This document shows, one piece after another, positions 1 through 8,522 of a stretch of DNA of 64,000 bases. This DNA is from Alkalimonas sp. (GTDB taxonomy: Bacteria; Pseudomonadota; Gammaproteobacteria; Enterobacterales; Alteromonadaceae): contig NZ_JAFIFQ010000009.1 of NCBI RefSeq assembly GCF_020831925.1, positions 1 through 64,000 of the forward strand, written 5' to 3'. Position 1 is the first letter of the stretch. Every line of letters starts with the position of its first letter. Below the pieces are notes generated by a model. That model did not search any database, was not told the origin of the DNA, and saw only the letters and a list, made by a program, of their open reading frames with translations. The position numbers and the translations under genes are program-made.

Positions 1-78
1 CTTAGTGCGGCCCCGAAGGGGTGGAGGGCAGGACGCCCGGAATAATCCCTCCCGGACTTTGAGCTACACCAAATCCAG
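1..78. repeat. 78-bp direct repeat, copy A
   Basis: The first 55 bases are identical to positions 182-236, and the match continues imperfectly (shared gctacaccaaa core) to base 78. The unit repeats with a period of 181 bases. It has no open reading frame worth calling. It is followed at about 101-129 by a second block (tgcggagcagggcggat core) that is also present after copy B. It looks like a non-coding interspersed repeat, but I cannot name the family. It is cut by the window edge, so it may begin further left. Confidence 0.8.
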
Positions 79-151
79 TTCATACCAGCAAAGCGTGGGC
101 CTTTTGTTTTAATGCGGAGCAGGGCGGATTTGATGAGAACCCTGGGTTCGA

Positions 152-174
152 CCAATTCGTCAGGAACGAATTGG
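152..174. repeat. Perfect 9-bp inverted repeat between the repeat copies
   Basis: ccaattcgt (152-160) and acgaattgg (166-174) are exact reverse complements around a 5-base loop. There is no following T-run, so it is not a canonical terminator. It is part of the structured non-coding repeat block at the left edge of the defence island. Confidence 0.65.
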
Positions 175-181
175 AACGCAC

Positions 182-259
182 CTTAGTGCGGCCCCGAAGG
201 GGTGGAGGGCAGGACGCCCGGAATAATCCCTCCCGGTCTATCGGCTACACCAAACCCAG
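182..259. repeat. 78-bp direct repeat, copy B
   Basis: Second copy of the element at 1-78, with 55 identical leading bases and then an imperfect tail. Immediately after it (251-282) is a degraded version of the terminator-like hairpin that is intact at 13870-13909, then the 29-base sequence shared with the right end of the island. The local order (repeat, decayed hairpin, shared 29-mer) suggests a composite repeat rather than a gene. Confidence 0.8.
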
Positions 260-268
260 CGAAAGCCA

Positions 269-297
269 GGGGCTTTTTGTTTGACTGCGGAGCAGGG
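269..297. repeat. 29-bp direct repeat, left copy, at the defence-island edge
   Basis: These 29 bases (starting ggggctttttgtttgactgc) are identical to 13896-13924. The two copies bracket the leftward GNAT pair, the restriction genes, the Abi gene and the 61-codon gene. This could be an insertion/duplication footprint, or two members of an interspersed repeat family between which DNA has been exchanged. No recombinase gene lies between the copies. Confidence 0.7.
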
Positions 298-321
298 CGG
301 ATGCAACACATCCGCTGCTCC
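289..321 (-). terminator. Strong hairpin at the end of the leftward gene pair
   Basis: GCGGATG (297-303) pairs with CATCCGC (309-315), and GGAGCA (289-294) with TGCTCC (316-321), separated by a two-base bulge. It lies just past the stop of the leftward 81-aa gene (329-574). On the minus strand no long T-run follows, so terminator function is only suggested. The hairpin overlaps the shared 29-mer. Confidence 0.4.
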
Positions 322-328
322 ATGCCGT

Positions 329-574
329 TCATTTCTTTTTCTTGGTGTTATCGACAATAATTTTCACCCGCTCATGAGGCATATATTCCTCCGGTTCATC
401 AGGAAAGGCTTCAGCATCGGTACTGGTTAAGCTTTCCAAACTACCCGATGATATACCTAACAGATCCAGTTCAGGAGCATTCTCCATCTCCTTAAAACTC
501 TGACGTACCTTTTCACGCAGCCACTTATCAAATTCTGGCGTACCGGGTTCCGGCCTGTCGTTAGATTTTTTCAT
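329..574 (-). CDS. Small acidic protein, possible antitoxin/stability determinant
   Basis: 81 residues, acidic in the middle with a lysine tail. Seen: an N-terminal PEFDKWLREKVR segment and a C-terminal MPHERVKIIVD segment. These resemble the general pattern of short bacterial stability-determinant/antitoxin proteins (a Y/FDxWFRxKV start and an MPHEEV end); this likeness is from memory and weak. It starts inside the end of the upstream leftward gene (4-base ATGA overlap), so the two are translationally coupled. If the upstream GNAT-like protein is a toxin, this would be its partner. A plain hypothetical protein is the alternative. Confidence 0.5.
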   Translation of the reverse strand: MKKSNDRPEPGTPEFDKWLREKVRQSFKEMENAPELDLLGISSGSLESLTSTDAEAFPDEPEEYMPHERVKIIVDNTKKKK

Positions 575-1101
575 GTTAAATCCTTAATACAGTAATCATT
601 TTTACCGCCAACATAGATAAAGCCAAGGGACTCATAATGCGAGCGCACTTTACTGTTAATTGGATTCATAATTCTGATTTGAGTTGCTCCAATGATACGA
701 GCGTAAGCTTGAGCTGCTGCGACAGTTAAGTTTGTCGTGTTTCCACTTAGAGGTGTTCTTTCCGGTGAAGATTCAATCATATCTAACCGTAACTTACCCG
801 CCCCCCAGGTTGGCCTGCCTAGTGATACACTGCACAGCAAGCTATGAAACCATATGGTTAGTTCAAACCGCTTGGGGTAAAGTGCAGCATAGCGCGTGGC
901 CCACTGCTGCCAAGACCACATCACTCTGCGATCTGGGTGTGTTTGCCAACGCGATAACTGTGCCATTGCCCGGCCAGTTATATCATCAAAGGTTACTGAT
1001 TCTTGATACCGTAGTGGCAACTCCTCAGCAACTGCTATTCGACTTTGTTCTCTTAACTGCGCATAAGTTTGGTCTGCCTGTTGGTGGCTTGCTTGTTTCA
1101 T
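571..1101 (-). CDS. GNAT-like N-acetyltransferase domain protein
   Basis: 176 residues. The C-terminal third (about 120-170) has a helix, a strand with IGATQIRIMNP, then SHYESLGF, which matches the last part of the GNAT fold (SxxFYExlGF pattern). The acetyl-CoA loop (R/QxxGxG/A) is not obvious; only an SGNTTNLTVAAAQAY stretch lies at its expected place. The substrate is unknown. It overlaps the downstream 81-aa gene by 4 bases, suggesting a two-gene operon. GNAT toxins paired with small antitoxins acetylate aminoacyl-tRNA, but their partner is normally a ribbon-helix-helix protein, which is not seen here. A cargo acetyltransferase of a mobile region is equally possible. Confidence 0.55.
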   Translation of the reverse strand: MKQASHQQADQTYAQLREQSRIAVAEELPLRYQESVTFDDITGRAMAQLSRWQTHPDRRVMWSWQQWATRYAALYPKRFELTIWFHSLLCSVSLGRPTWGAGKLRLDMIESSPERTPLSGNTTNLTVAAAQAYARIIGATQIRIMNPINSKVRSHYESLGFIYVGGKNDYCIKDLT

Positions 1102-1356
1102 GTTTCATCCATGCATTTAAAGTTAAAAAAATGATACATTAGATGAGATTTCGAGGCAAGGAAAAGCTGTGTGGTGCGCTTAAGCAAGATGCTGAAGTGT
1201 GAGCAAACAGTAGCTCTTACATCACCATGGGCAGTTTTCATGGCTTCAACTAGCCCTCTGTTTCTAAATACGTTAAATTACCTGCAGTTCACTGGCACCC
1301 TTGCCAGGCTTATAAAAAGCGCGTGCGCGATGCACGACATAAGGACATACCCAACC

Positions 1357-2928
1357 ATGCTACAAGACATCAAGAAAACCCTCTGGGCCACTGCCGATAA
1401 ATTGCGTGCCAACGTCGATGCGGCCGAGTACAAACACCTGGTCCTTGGTCTGATTTTCCTGAAATTTATCTCCGATTCCTTTGCTGCACGCCGCGCCGAG
1501 CTGCTAACCCGCTTGCAAGATCCCAGCGATGAACTGTATTTTGCCGATGCCAGCGAAGAAGATATGCAGGCTGAGCTGGAAGATCGCGATTACTTTAAAA
1601 TGGTCAACGTGTTTTGGGTGCCGGAAGGGGCGCGTTGGGAAGCGCTGCGCGCCAATGCCAAGCAGGCCGACATCGGCAAGCGCATTGACGATGCGTTAGC
1701 CGCGATAGAGCTGGAAAACCCGAGCTTAAAAGGCATTTTGGACAAGCGCTACGCCCGGGCACCGCTGCCGGATGGCAAGTTGGGTGAGCTGGTGGATCTG
1801 ATTTCCACCATCGGTTTTGGCGTAGACCAAAACAAAGCGCGCGATATTTTAGGCCAGGTGTACGAGTACTTTTTAGGCCAGTTTGCCAGTGCCGAGGGCA
1901 AAAAGGGCGGCCAGTTCTATACGCCGCAGTCCATAGTCAATACGCTGGTGGCGGTATTGGACCCACACCAGGGCAAGGTGTACGACCCCTGCTGCGGCAG
2001 TGGCGGCATGTTTGTGCAATCGGAAAAGTTTATTGAAGCCCATGGCGGCAAGCTGGGCGATGTCTCCATTTACGGCCAGGAATCCAACCCGACGACCTGG
2101 CGACTGGCCGCGATGAACCTGGCCATTCGCGGCATCGATTACGACTTAGGCAAAGAGCCGGGTGATACCTTTACCAAAAACCAGCACAGCGATTTGCGGG
2201 CCGATTACATTCTGGCCAACCCGCCGTTTAATATCAGCGACTGGTGGCACGGCAGTTTGGAAGGGGACCCGCGCTGGGTGTATGGCACGCCACCACAGGG
2301 CAATGCCAACTACGCCTGGTTGCAGCATATGCTGTACCACCTAAAACCGACTGGCCGCGCTGGCATTGTACTGGCCAATGGCTCTATGTCTTCCAGCCAG
2401 AACAGCGAGGGCGATATTCGCCGCGCCATGGTCGATGCCGATGTGGTTGAGGTAATGGTGGCATTACCGGGCCAGCTGTTTTTTAACACCCAAATCCCCG
2501 CCTGTTTATGGTTTTTAACCAAGCAAAAGCAGCAGCGTAAAGGCGAAGTGCTGTTTATTGATGCCCGTAAACTCGGCAAGATGATCAGCCGGGTGCAGAG
2601 CGAGCTGGACCAAGCCGCCATCGATCGCATTGGCAATACCGCCAAAGCCTGGCGTGGCGAAGATATGACCGGTGTTGAAGGCTTTGAGCAAGGCTATGAG
2701 GACATCCCCGGCTTCTGCCGCAGCGTGTCGTTAAGCGAAATATCCGAGCATGGCCATGTGCTTACCCCAGGCCGTTATGTTGGCGCCGAAGCAGTAGAGG
2801 ATTGCGACGACGCCTTTGCCGATAAGATGACTATGCTGACCGAAAAGCTTGGCGAGCAAATGGCGAAAGGCGCAGAGCTGGACCAGTTAATCCGCCAGAA
2901 GTTAGGAGGGCTGGGGTATGAGTTCTGA
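1357..2928 (+). CDS. hsdM: Type I restriction-modification DNA methyltransferase subunit HsdM
   Basis: N6-adenine methyltransferase subunit; with HsdS it forms the modification enzyme, and with HsdR the restriction complex. 523 residues from this start. Seen: N-terminal helical HsdM_N domain (DIKKTLWATADKLR onward), SAM motif I DPCCGSGGM at about 210, and catalytic NPPF at 288-291. The reading frame stays open upstream to 1171, but the extra 62 residues resemble nothing in the family. The ATG at 1357 has an AAGGA 11 bases before it and gives the usual length. The gene overlaps hsdS by 11 bases. Upstream 1102-1356 holds no convincing gene. Confidence 0.93.
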   Translation: MLQDIKKTLWATADKLRANVDAAEYKHLVLGLIFLKFISDSFAARRAELLTRLQDPSDELYFADASEEDMQAELEDRDYFKMVNVFWVPEGARWEALRANAKQADIGKRIDDALAAIELENPSLKGILDKRYARAPLPDGKLGELVDLISTIGFGVDQNKARDILGQVYEYFLGQFASAEGKKGGQFYTPQSIVNTLVAVLDPHQGKVYDPCCGSGGMFVQSEKFIEAHGGKLGDVSIYGQESNPTTWRLAAMNLAIRGIDYDLGKEPGDTFTKNQHSDLRADYILANPPFNISDWWHGSLEGDPRWVYGTPPQGNANYAWLQHMLYHLKPTGRAGIVLANGSMSSSQNSEGDIRRAMVDADVVEVMVALPGQLFFNTQIPACLWFLTKQKQQRKGEVLFIDARKLGKMISRVQSELDQAAIDRIGNTAKAWRGEDMTGVEGFEQGYEDIPGFCRSVSLSEISEHGHVLTPGRYVGAEAVEDCDDAFADKMTMLTEKLGEQMAKGAELDQLIRQKLGGLGYEF

Positions 2929-4180
2929 GTGGCCGTTAATTAAGCTTTCAGAGCTGATTAAGATCAAGCATGGATTTGCTTTTAAAGGTGAGTTTTTCTG
3001 TGATGAGCCCACAGAGCTACAGTTGACTACTCCGGGGAACTTTGCAATTGGTGGAGGTTTTCAAGCGGGAAAGGGTAAATATTACTCAGGGCCGTACGAG
3101 GAAGAGTACGTTCTGAAGCATGGTGATTTAATCGTTACGATGACTGACTTAAGTAAAGCTGCCGATACTCTTGGGTTTGGTGCAATCGTTCCAAATACTC
3201 CTAATACTGTTTGGCTTCATAATCAGCGCGTTGGGTTGGTTCAAATTAAACCAAATGCGCCGATTGTGTTAGAGTTTTTACATTATCTACTGAGATCTAG
3301 TGAATACCGCCACTGGGTTGTATCTACTGCCACAGGTTCTACGGTTAAACACACTTCCCCAGGAAGAATTTGTGATTTTGAATTTCGGTTACCACCTAAA
3401 TTTGTTCAAGTTGAAATTGGTAAAATTCTTACTTCTCTAGACGACCGCATAGCCCTTCTGCGCGAAACCAATGCCACCTTAGAAGCCATCGCCCAGGCGC
3501 TGTTTAAATCCTGGTTTGTCGATTTTGACCCGGTGCACGCCAACGCCGGCACCCAAGCCCCCAACCTGCCAGCCGAGATACAAGCGCTATTCCCCTCTCG
3601 TCTGGTTGAATCCCCGCAGGGGTTAATACCGGAGGGGTGGGAGGTTGGCACTATGCAGGATTTGTTTGTGCTTCAACGTGGTTTTGATTTGCCAGCTTCT
3701 GAGCGAAAAGAAGGCGCGTATCCATTAATTGCTGCAAGCGGACCTAATGGCACACACAATATATCAATGGTGAAAGGGCCAGGTGTTGTAACTGGAAGAT
3801 CTGGTGTTCTAGGAAAGGTATTTTTCACGATAGAGGACTTTTGGCCGCTGAATACAACTTTATGGATTAAAGAGTTCAAACGTGCAACGCCCTGTTACGC
3901 ATTAGAAGTGTTGAAGCGATTAGACACTTTATCATTCAATGCTGGTTCTGCTGTTCCTTCTTTAAATCGTAATCATATCCACGGCCTTCCATATTTGTTA
4001 CCACCTGTAGAGCTGATAGGCTGTTTCGAAGCAACCGCCATGGCCCTTCATCGCAAAATGCATGAAAATAACAAACAGGCAGAAACGCTAGCCAATCTTC
4101 GTGACACCTTACTTCCCCGCCTCATCTCCGGCCAGTTGCGCTTGCCAGAGGCGGAAGCAGCTTTGGCTGAAACAGCTTAA
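2918..4180 (+). CDS. hsdS: Type I restriction-modification specificity subunit HsdS
   Basis: 420 residues, the normal size for a two-target-domain HsdS that recognises a bipartite DNA site. Target domain 1 covers roughly 1-165. A conserved helical spacer (LLRETNATLEAIAQALF, then SWFVDFDPVHA) lies around 175-210. Target domain 2 covers about 235-375, and a second helical spacer ends in LANLRDTLLPRLISGQLRLPE. The target domains are more A/T-rich than the spacers, as expected where specificity regions are exchanged. It starts inside the end of hsdM. The partner hsdR is not next door but more than 5 kb downstream at 9309, because a McrBC cassette intervenes. Confidence 0.92.
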   Translation: MSSEWPLIKLSELIKIKHGFAFKGEFFCDEPTELQLTTPGNFAIGGGFQAGKGKYYSGPYEEEYVLKHGDLIVTMTDLSKAADTLGFGAIVPNTPNTVWLHNQRVGLVQIKPNAPIVLEFLHYLLRSSEYRHWVVSTATGSTVKHTSPGRICDFEFRLPPKFVQVEIGKILTSLDDRIALLRETNATLEAIAQALFKSWFVDFDPVHANAGTQAPNLPAEIQALFPSRLVESPQGLIPEGWEVGTMQDLFVLQRGFDLPASERKEGAYPLIAASGPNGTHNISMVKGPGVVTGRSGVLGKVFFTIEDFWPLNTTLWIKEFKRATPCYALEVLKRLDTLSFNAGSAVPSLNRNHIHGLPYLLPPVELIGCFEATAMALHRKMHENNKQAETLANLRDTLLPRLISGQLRLPEAEAALAETA

Positions 4181-4204
4181 ATTTTTGGAAAGGAATTCAG
4201 ACCT

Positions 4205-6481
4205 ATGAGTATCACCGCTCAAGAACGCCAACAATTTTTAGAGCAATTTAAACAAGCATGGCCAATTGACCGACTGAAATCAATGAAACTGACAGATTAC
4301 ACATCAGTTGGTGACAAGGATTCTTTGGTCTATTGGTTAGAGTTTGGTGTAGGCAAATACCTAGGCTCAATCAAAGGCGGTGATTCTTCAAAGTTTGGCA
4401 TTTATGAGCGAAAGGCTGAGCCGAAAGGACAGCGAGACTTTATTAGCTCGGATGAGCGATACTCATGGAAAAGCAAGTATGGCAGTTCAGCAAAAGAAGC
4501 CTTCACAACCATAAAGAAGAACATCCTTGCGGTTATTGATGCGGTCCAGGCAGGTGATGTGGCAAGAATTGAAGCGCTTGATTTTGAGTCTGCGCTAAAG
4601 TGGAAGATAGCTTTCATCTATCAGGATGATACCTGTCCATGCGTAATACCTATTTATAAACTCAGTAAATTCAAACCATTCATGGAAGGCCAACCTAATT
4701 ATACTCATGCGATTGCTTACACCAAACTACTTGCCAGCCGGGGTAGTAAATCGGCATTGGAGTATGGTTTTGAACTTTGGCAAGAGGCTGACTCCATCGA
4801 AGGGAAATCTATTGGTGACTTTGATAGCTCAGAAATCGAAGATGAAAACGAAAATAGGTTAAAGTCAGTGCCCTTAAACCAGATTTTATATGGCCCCCCA
4901 GGTACTGGGAAAACGTATGAGACAATCCGGGCTGCACTCGCTATTTTAATGCCTGATGCGGTAACTGAGTTCGATCTAGCGCTGCAAAATGCCCAAACGC
5001 TGGCCGACAGGCAAAGTGCTCGTCAGACATTAAAAGCCAGGTTTGACAGGCTGCATAATGATAACCACATTCAGTTTGTGACATTTCACCAGAGCTTTAG
5101 TTATGAAGACTTTGTTGAAGGTATTCGAGCTGAAGCGGACGAAGCGACAAAGCAGATCCAGTATCAGGTGGTTGATGGCGTATTTAAAAGCCTGTGTGAA
5201 TTGGCTGAGGTAAAGGTCACTAAGCAAGCTGAAGCGCCGGTTGATTTATCCGGTCGCAGGGTTTGGAAAATGTCGCTTGGCAATACCCTGGGCAGTGATG
5301 CAGGTATTTATGACGAGTGCATTGAAAGCGACTATATCTTGCTGGGTTACGGTAGCAATGTCGACTTTACCGGTTGCAAAACCAGGTCTGACATTCAAGC
5401 TTGTTATGAGCAGAATGGCATCAGCTTAACTGGCAATAACGATTACAACCTGACCAGTGTTACCACCTTCATCACCAAAATGAAACCTGGTGACTTGGTG
5501 GTTGTGAGTGATGGAAACTTCAAGTTTCGCGCCATTGCAGAAATAACGGGTGACTATGAGTACCAAGCGCATCCGGATTATGACGACGGTTATGCTCAAC
5601 GCAGAAAAGTGAAGTGGTTGCGTCAATTTACCCCGTCACTCCCGCATTCGGAATTATTGAATGGTCAGTTTAGCCAAATGACCTTATACGAGCTAAAAAA
5701 ACCTAGTTTAGATAATGACAAATTGCTGCGCTTACTTGCACCACGAGCGGATATTGCGAGTCATGACATTCAAGGCGAAAATATTAACAATGCCCGGGTC
5801 ATTATTATTGATGAAATTAATCGAGGCAACATTTCGCGGATCTTTGGTGAGCTAATCACTTTGATTGAGCCTAGTAAACGTGCCGGTGCAAGTGAAGAGC
5901 TTGAAGTCGTTTTACCCTATTCGAAAACGCGGTTCAAAGTACCAAGCAACCTCTACATTATTGGCACCATGAACACCGCCGACCGCTCGCTGGCCGGCTT
6001 AGATTTAGCTCTGCGCCGCCGTTTTACCTTTATCGAAATGCCACCGAAGCCTGAATTATTAGATGACTTAGTAGTTGAGGGTATTAATATTGGTCAGATG
6101 CTAAGTGTAATGAATCAGCGCATTACCGCGCTGCTGGACCGTGACCACTGCATTGGCCATGCCTACTTTATGCCGCTGTTGGATAACCCAAGTTTGCCAT
6201 TGTTGGCCGACATATTTGCGCAAAACATACTGCCACTGCTGCAAGAATACTTCTTTGAAGATTGGCAGCGGGTCCGCTGGGTATTGGCGGATCAGACAAA
6301 GCCTGATGATCTGGCCTTTGTCGTAAAAGACATGAGCATGGATGCACAGCAGTTATTCCCCGGTGTGCAACAATTTAAAGCACGTGATTGCTGGCGCTTG
6401 AATCACAATGCGCTAATGCACGTTGAAGCCTACCTGCGCATTTACCAAGCTTCTCACACAACTGCGGAGCAACTGCAGTAA
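4205..6481 (+). CDS. mcrB: McrB-type AAA+ GTPase with an inserted EVE-like domain
   Basis: Motor and DNA-recognition subunit of a modified-base-dependent restriction system; McrB hydrolyses GTP and drives McrC. 758 residues. Seen: N-terminal domain 1-210 of unknown specificity, Walker A GPPGTGKT at 230-237, Walker B IIIDEINRGN at 533-542, the McrB signature MNTADRS at 589-595, and RRRF arginines near 604-607. In classical McrB the Walker motifs are about 80 residues apart; here they are about 300 apart. The insert (about 350-500: VWKMSLGNT, DYILLGYG, GDLVVVSDG, FRAIAEITGDYEY) has the pattern of an EVE/YTH-like base reader. The gene is coupled to mcrC by a TAATG overlap. Confidence 0.88.
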   Translation: MSITAQERQQFLEQFKQAWPIDRLKSMKLTDYTSVGDKDSLVYWLEFGVGKYLGSIKGGDSSKFGIYERKAEPKGQRDFISSDERYSWKSKYGSSAKEAFTTIKKNILAVIDAVQAGDVARIEALDFESALKWKIAFIYQDDTCPCVIPIYKLSKFKPFMEGQPNYTHAIAYTKLLASRGSKSALEYGFELWQEADSIEGKSIGDFDSSEIEDENENRLKSVPLNQILYGPPGTGKTYETIRAALAILMPDAVTEFDLALQNAQTLADRQSARQTLKARFDRLHNDNHIQFVTFHQSFSYEDFVEGIRAEADEATKQIQYQVVDGVFKSLCELAEVKVTKQAEAPVDLSGRRVWKMSLGNTLGSDAGIYDECIESDYILLGYGSNVDFTGCKTRSDIQACYEQNGISLTGNNDYNLTSVTTFITKMKPGDLVVVSDGNFKFRAIAEITGDYEYQAHPDYDDGYAQRRKVKWLRQFTPSLPHSELLNGQFSQMTLYELKKPSLDNDKLLRLLAPRADIASHDIQGENINNARVIIIDEINRGNISRIFGELITLIEPSKRAGASEELEVVLPYSKTRFKVPSNLYIIGTMNTADRSLAGLDLALRRRFTFIEMPPKPELLDDLVVEGINIGQMLSVMNQRITALLDRDHCIGHAYFMPLLDNPSLPLLADIFAQNILPLLQEYFFEDWQRVRWVLADQTKPDDLAFVVKDMSMDAQQLFPGVQQFKARDCWRLNHNALMHVEAYLRIYQASHTTAEQLQ

Positions 6482-7824
6482 TGCCAGCCGTGGTGGTACG
6501 CGAGTACGCGCGATTAACCACAGCGCCGCTGGCGCAAAGCACGCTGGATGCAGCGCATATTTCGCCGTCGGCTTTTAGCTGGCTGGTAAAGCTGGGCCAA
6601 CAATTTAAGGCCAATGGCTTGCAGCTGCTTGAGCTGGATGATCAGCAGTGGCTGCGATTGGATAACTATGTTGGCGTGTTGGAATCGCCCTGCGGCCAGG
6701 TGATTGAAATACTGCCTAAGCACCGGGTTGAGAGCGACTGCAAACAAAGCGCCCGTAAGCTGCTGCGTAAGCTTATTTTAAATGCCCTGCAGCTAAAGCA
6801 GCGCGAAACCGAGCATACCGATATAGAACGCTTTGATGCGCCTTTGCCCGAGTGGCTGATGGCACAGTTTTTAACTGAGTTGGATAGCTTAGTTAAGCGT
6901 GGCCTGCGCTTTGACTATCAACGGGTAGAAGAGCCACAGCGTTTTTTACGTGGCCAGCTAGATGTGGTAAAGCAGCTGCGCCAGCCGGCTGGGCGCGAGC
7001 ATATCTTCAATATTCGCCATGATATTTTTACCGCCAACCGGCCTGAAAACCGCTTGCTTAAAGCTGCATTGTTGCGGGTGTGCAAAACCACCCAGGATAA
7101 CGACAACTGGCGTTTAGCGCACGAGTTGCAAAGCATCTTGCAAGAGCTGCCAGCATCAACGGATATTCAAGCCGATTTTACTGCCTGGCAAAGCGATCGC
7201 TTAATGGCGCATTACCAGTCGATAAAGCCCTGGTGTGAGTTTGTGCTAAGCCAGCATGTGCCGCTCGCCGTGCAGGGGCAATGGCAGGGCATTAGCATGT
7301 TGTTCCCAATGGAGCGCTTATTTGAAAGCTATGTTGCCACTGCGCTAGATTCAGCAGCTAAGTGCATACCGGGTATCAATGGCGAAGTGAATACCCAACT
7401 TGCCAGCAAGCATCTCTGTACGCATCAGGGAAAAGATTTTTTCCAGCTAAAACCAGACTTGCAGCTGCTGCTGGGTGCTAAGTGCTGGATCATCGATACT
7501 AAGTGGAAACTGCTTGATGCAGCGAGTCGGGAAAACAAGTATGGCCTTAGCCAGCAAGACTTTTACCAGCTGTTTGCCTATGGCCAGTATTACCTGGGCG
7601 GTGAGGGGACCTTGGTACTGGTTTATCCGGCCTGGCAAAAGTTTCCTGCAGCTGCGCAACTGGCTGATTTTCGCTTTAACGATAAGCTGACACTATGGGT
7701 ACTTCCCTTTGATTTAGAAGCAGAAGATGCTGCCAAAAACTTGATTTCAAACTTGCAAAACGCTTTCAAAGAACAGCTTAATTTATCAGAGGCGGTAGCC
7801 GCCTTAGCAGAGGTGGAGACATGA
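6481..7824 (+). CDS. mcrC: McrC-type endonuclease subunit
   Basis: Nuclease partner of McrB: it binds the McrB ring, stimulates GTP hydrolysis and cuts DNA. 447 residues. An N-terminal stretch (QWLRLDNYVGVLESPCGQV) matches the McrC beta-strand region, and a C-terminal PD-(D/E)xK nuclease shows KPD at about 326 and IDTKWK with D339 and K341. The start codon shares one base with the mcrB stop. The last 45 bases of homology (about 7705-7749) recur nearly unchanged at 9204-9248 just before hsdR, evidence of a second, decayed mcrC. The next gene starts inside its stop (ATGA). Confidence 0.88.
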   Translation: MPAVVVREYARLTTAPLAQSTLDAAHISPSAFSWLVKLGQQFKANGLQLLELDDQQWLRLDNYVGVLESPCGQVIEILPKHRVESDCKQSARKLLRKLILNALQLKQRETEHTDIERFDAPLPEWLMAQFLTELDSLVKRGLRFDYQRVEEPQRFLRGQLDVVKQLRQPAGREHIFNIRHDIFTANRPENRLLKAALLRVCKTTQDNDNWRLAHELQSILQELPASTDIQADFTAWQSDRLMAHYQSIKPWCEFVLSQHVPLAVQGQWQGISMLFPMERLFESYVATALDSAAKCIPGINGEVNTQLASKHLCTHQGKDFFQLKPDLQLLLGAKCWIIDTKWKLLDAASRENKYGLSQQDFYQLFAYGQYYLGGEGTLVLVYPAWQKFPAAAQLADFRFNDKLTLWVLPFDLEAEDAAKNLISNLQNAFKEQLNLSEAVAALAEVET

Positions 7825-8522
7825 GCGAGTTGTATCATGTGTATTGCGATGAATCCTGCCACTTGGAAAACGATGAAGCCAAATCCATGGTATTGGGCGC
7901 AGTATGGTGCCCGGCAAGTCATCGGCAGATGCTGGCGAGAGAATTAAAAGCATTAAAAAAACAGCATGGCTTAGCGTCTGGCTTTGAAATTAAATGGGTA
8001 AAGGTATCACCCGGCAAATTAGATTTTTATCTGGCGCTGATTGATTGGTTTTTTGCGCAAGATTTGCTGCACTTCCGTGGTTTGGTGGTGCCGGATAAGA
8101 CCAGCTTACAGCACGACCGCTTTGGTCAAAATCATGATCAGTTTTACTACAAAATGTGGTATCACCTGCTTAACCGAATGATAAGCCCGGAAGAGCGCTA
8201 CCGCATATTTCTGGATATTAAAGATACGCAGGGGCAGGCGAAGGTCGCTAAGTTACATCAGGTGTTATGCAATGCGAATTATGATTTTGACCGTAACGTT
8301 ATTGCCTCTATTGAGCTGGTGCACTCGCATGATGTGCTGCTGTTGCAACTAGCCGATTTATTCATAGGCGCTTTAGGCTATTTACATCGGGGGTTGTTAG
8401 AAAGCCCGGCAAAAACCGCTGTTATACAGCGCATTCGGCAGTGTTCAGGCATGAATTTACTGCAAAGCTCATTGGTCAGGGCTGAGAAGTTTAATCTCTT
8501 TGTCTGGAGACCGCAGCAGTGA
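7821..8522 (+). CDS. DUF3800 domain protein
   Basis: 233 residues. Seen: an N-terminal YHVYCDES motif (D10, E11), a central IFLDIKD strand, and a C-terminal LLQLADLFIGALGY segment; together these are the DUF3800 hallmark. The family is thought to have an RNase H-like fold with acidic catalytic residues and is common in defence islands, but no activity is proven to my knowledge. It overlaps mcrC by 4 bases (ATGA) and the next gene by 4 bases (GTGA), so it is co-translated with McrBC and may be an accessory nuclease of that system. Confidence 0.82.
   Translation: MSELYHVYCDESCHLENDEAKSMVLGAVWCPASHRQMLARELKALKKQHGLASGFEIKWVKVSPGKLDFYLALIDWFFAQDLLHFRGLVVPDKTSLQHDRFGQNHDQFYYKMWYHLLNRMISPEERYRIFLDIKDTQGQAKVAKLHQVLCNANYDFDRNVIASIELVHSHDVLLLQLADLFIGALGYLHRGLLESPAKTAVIQRIRQCSGMNLLQSSLVRAEKFNLFVWRPQQ

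Noticed and set aside
1-321. CRISPR array
   Set aside because: Only two copies of a long, hairpin-rich unit with a non-uniform spacer and no cas genes.
732-1142. 136-codon plus-strand frame opposite the GNAT-like gene
   Set aside because: No ribosome site or family resemblance; it is antisense to a frame with recognisable GNAT features.
1171-1356. Upstream extension of the hsdM reading frame (62 residues)
   Set aside because: The sequence is unlike any HsdM start, and the ATG at 1357 gives a standard-length protein with a ribosome site.
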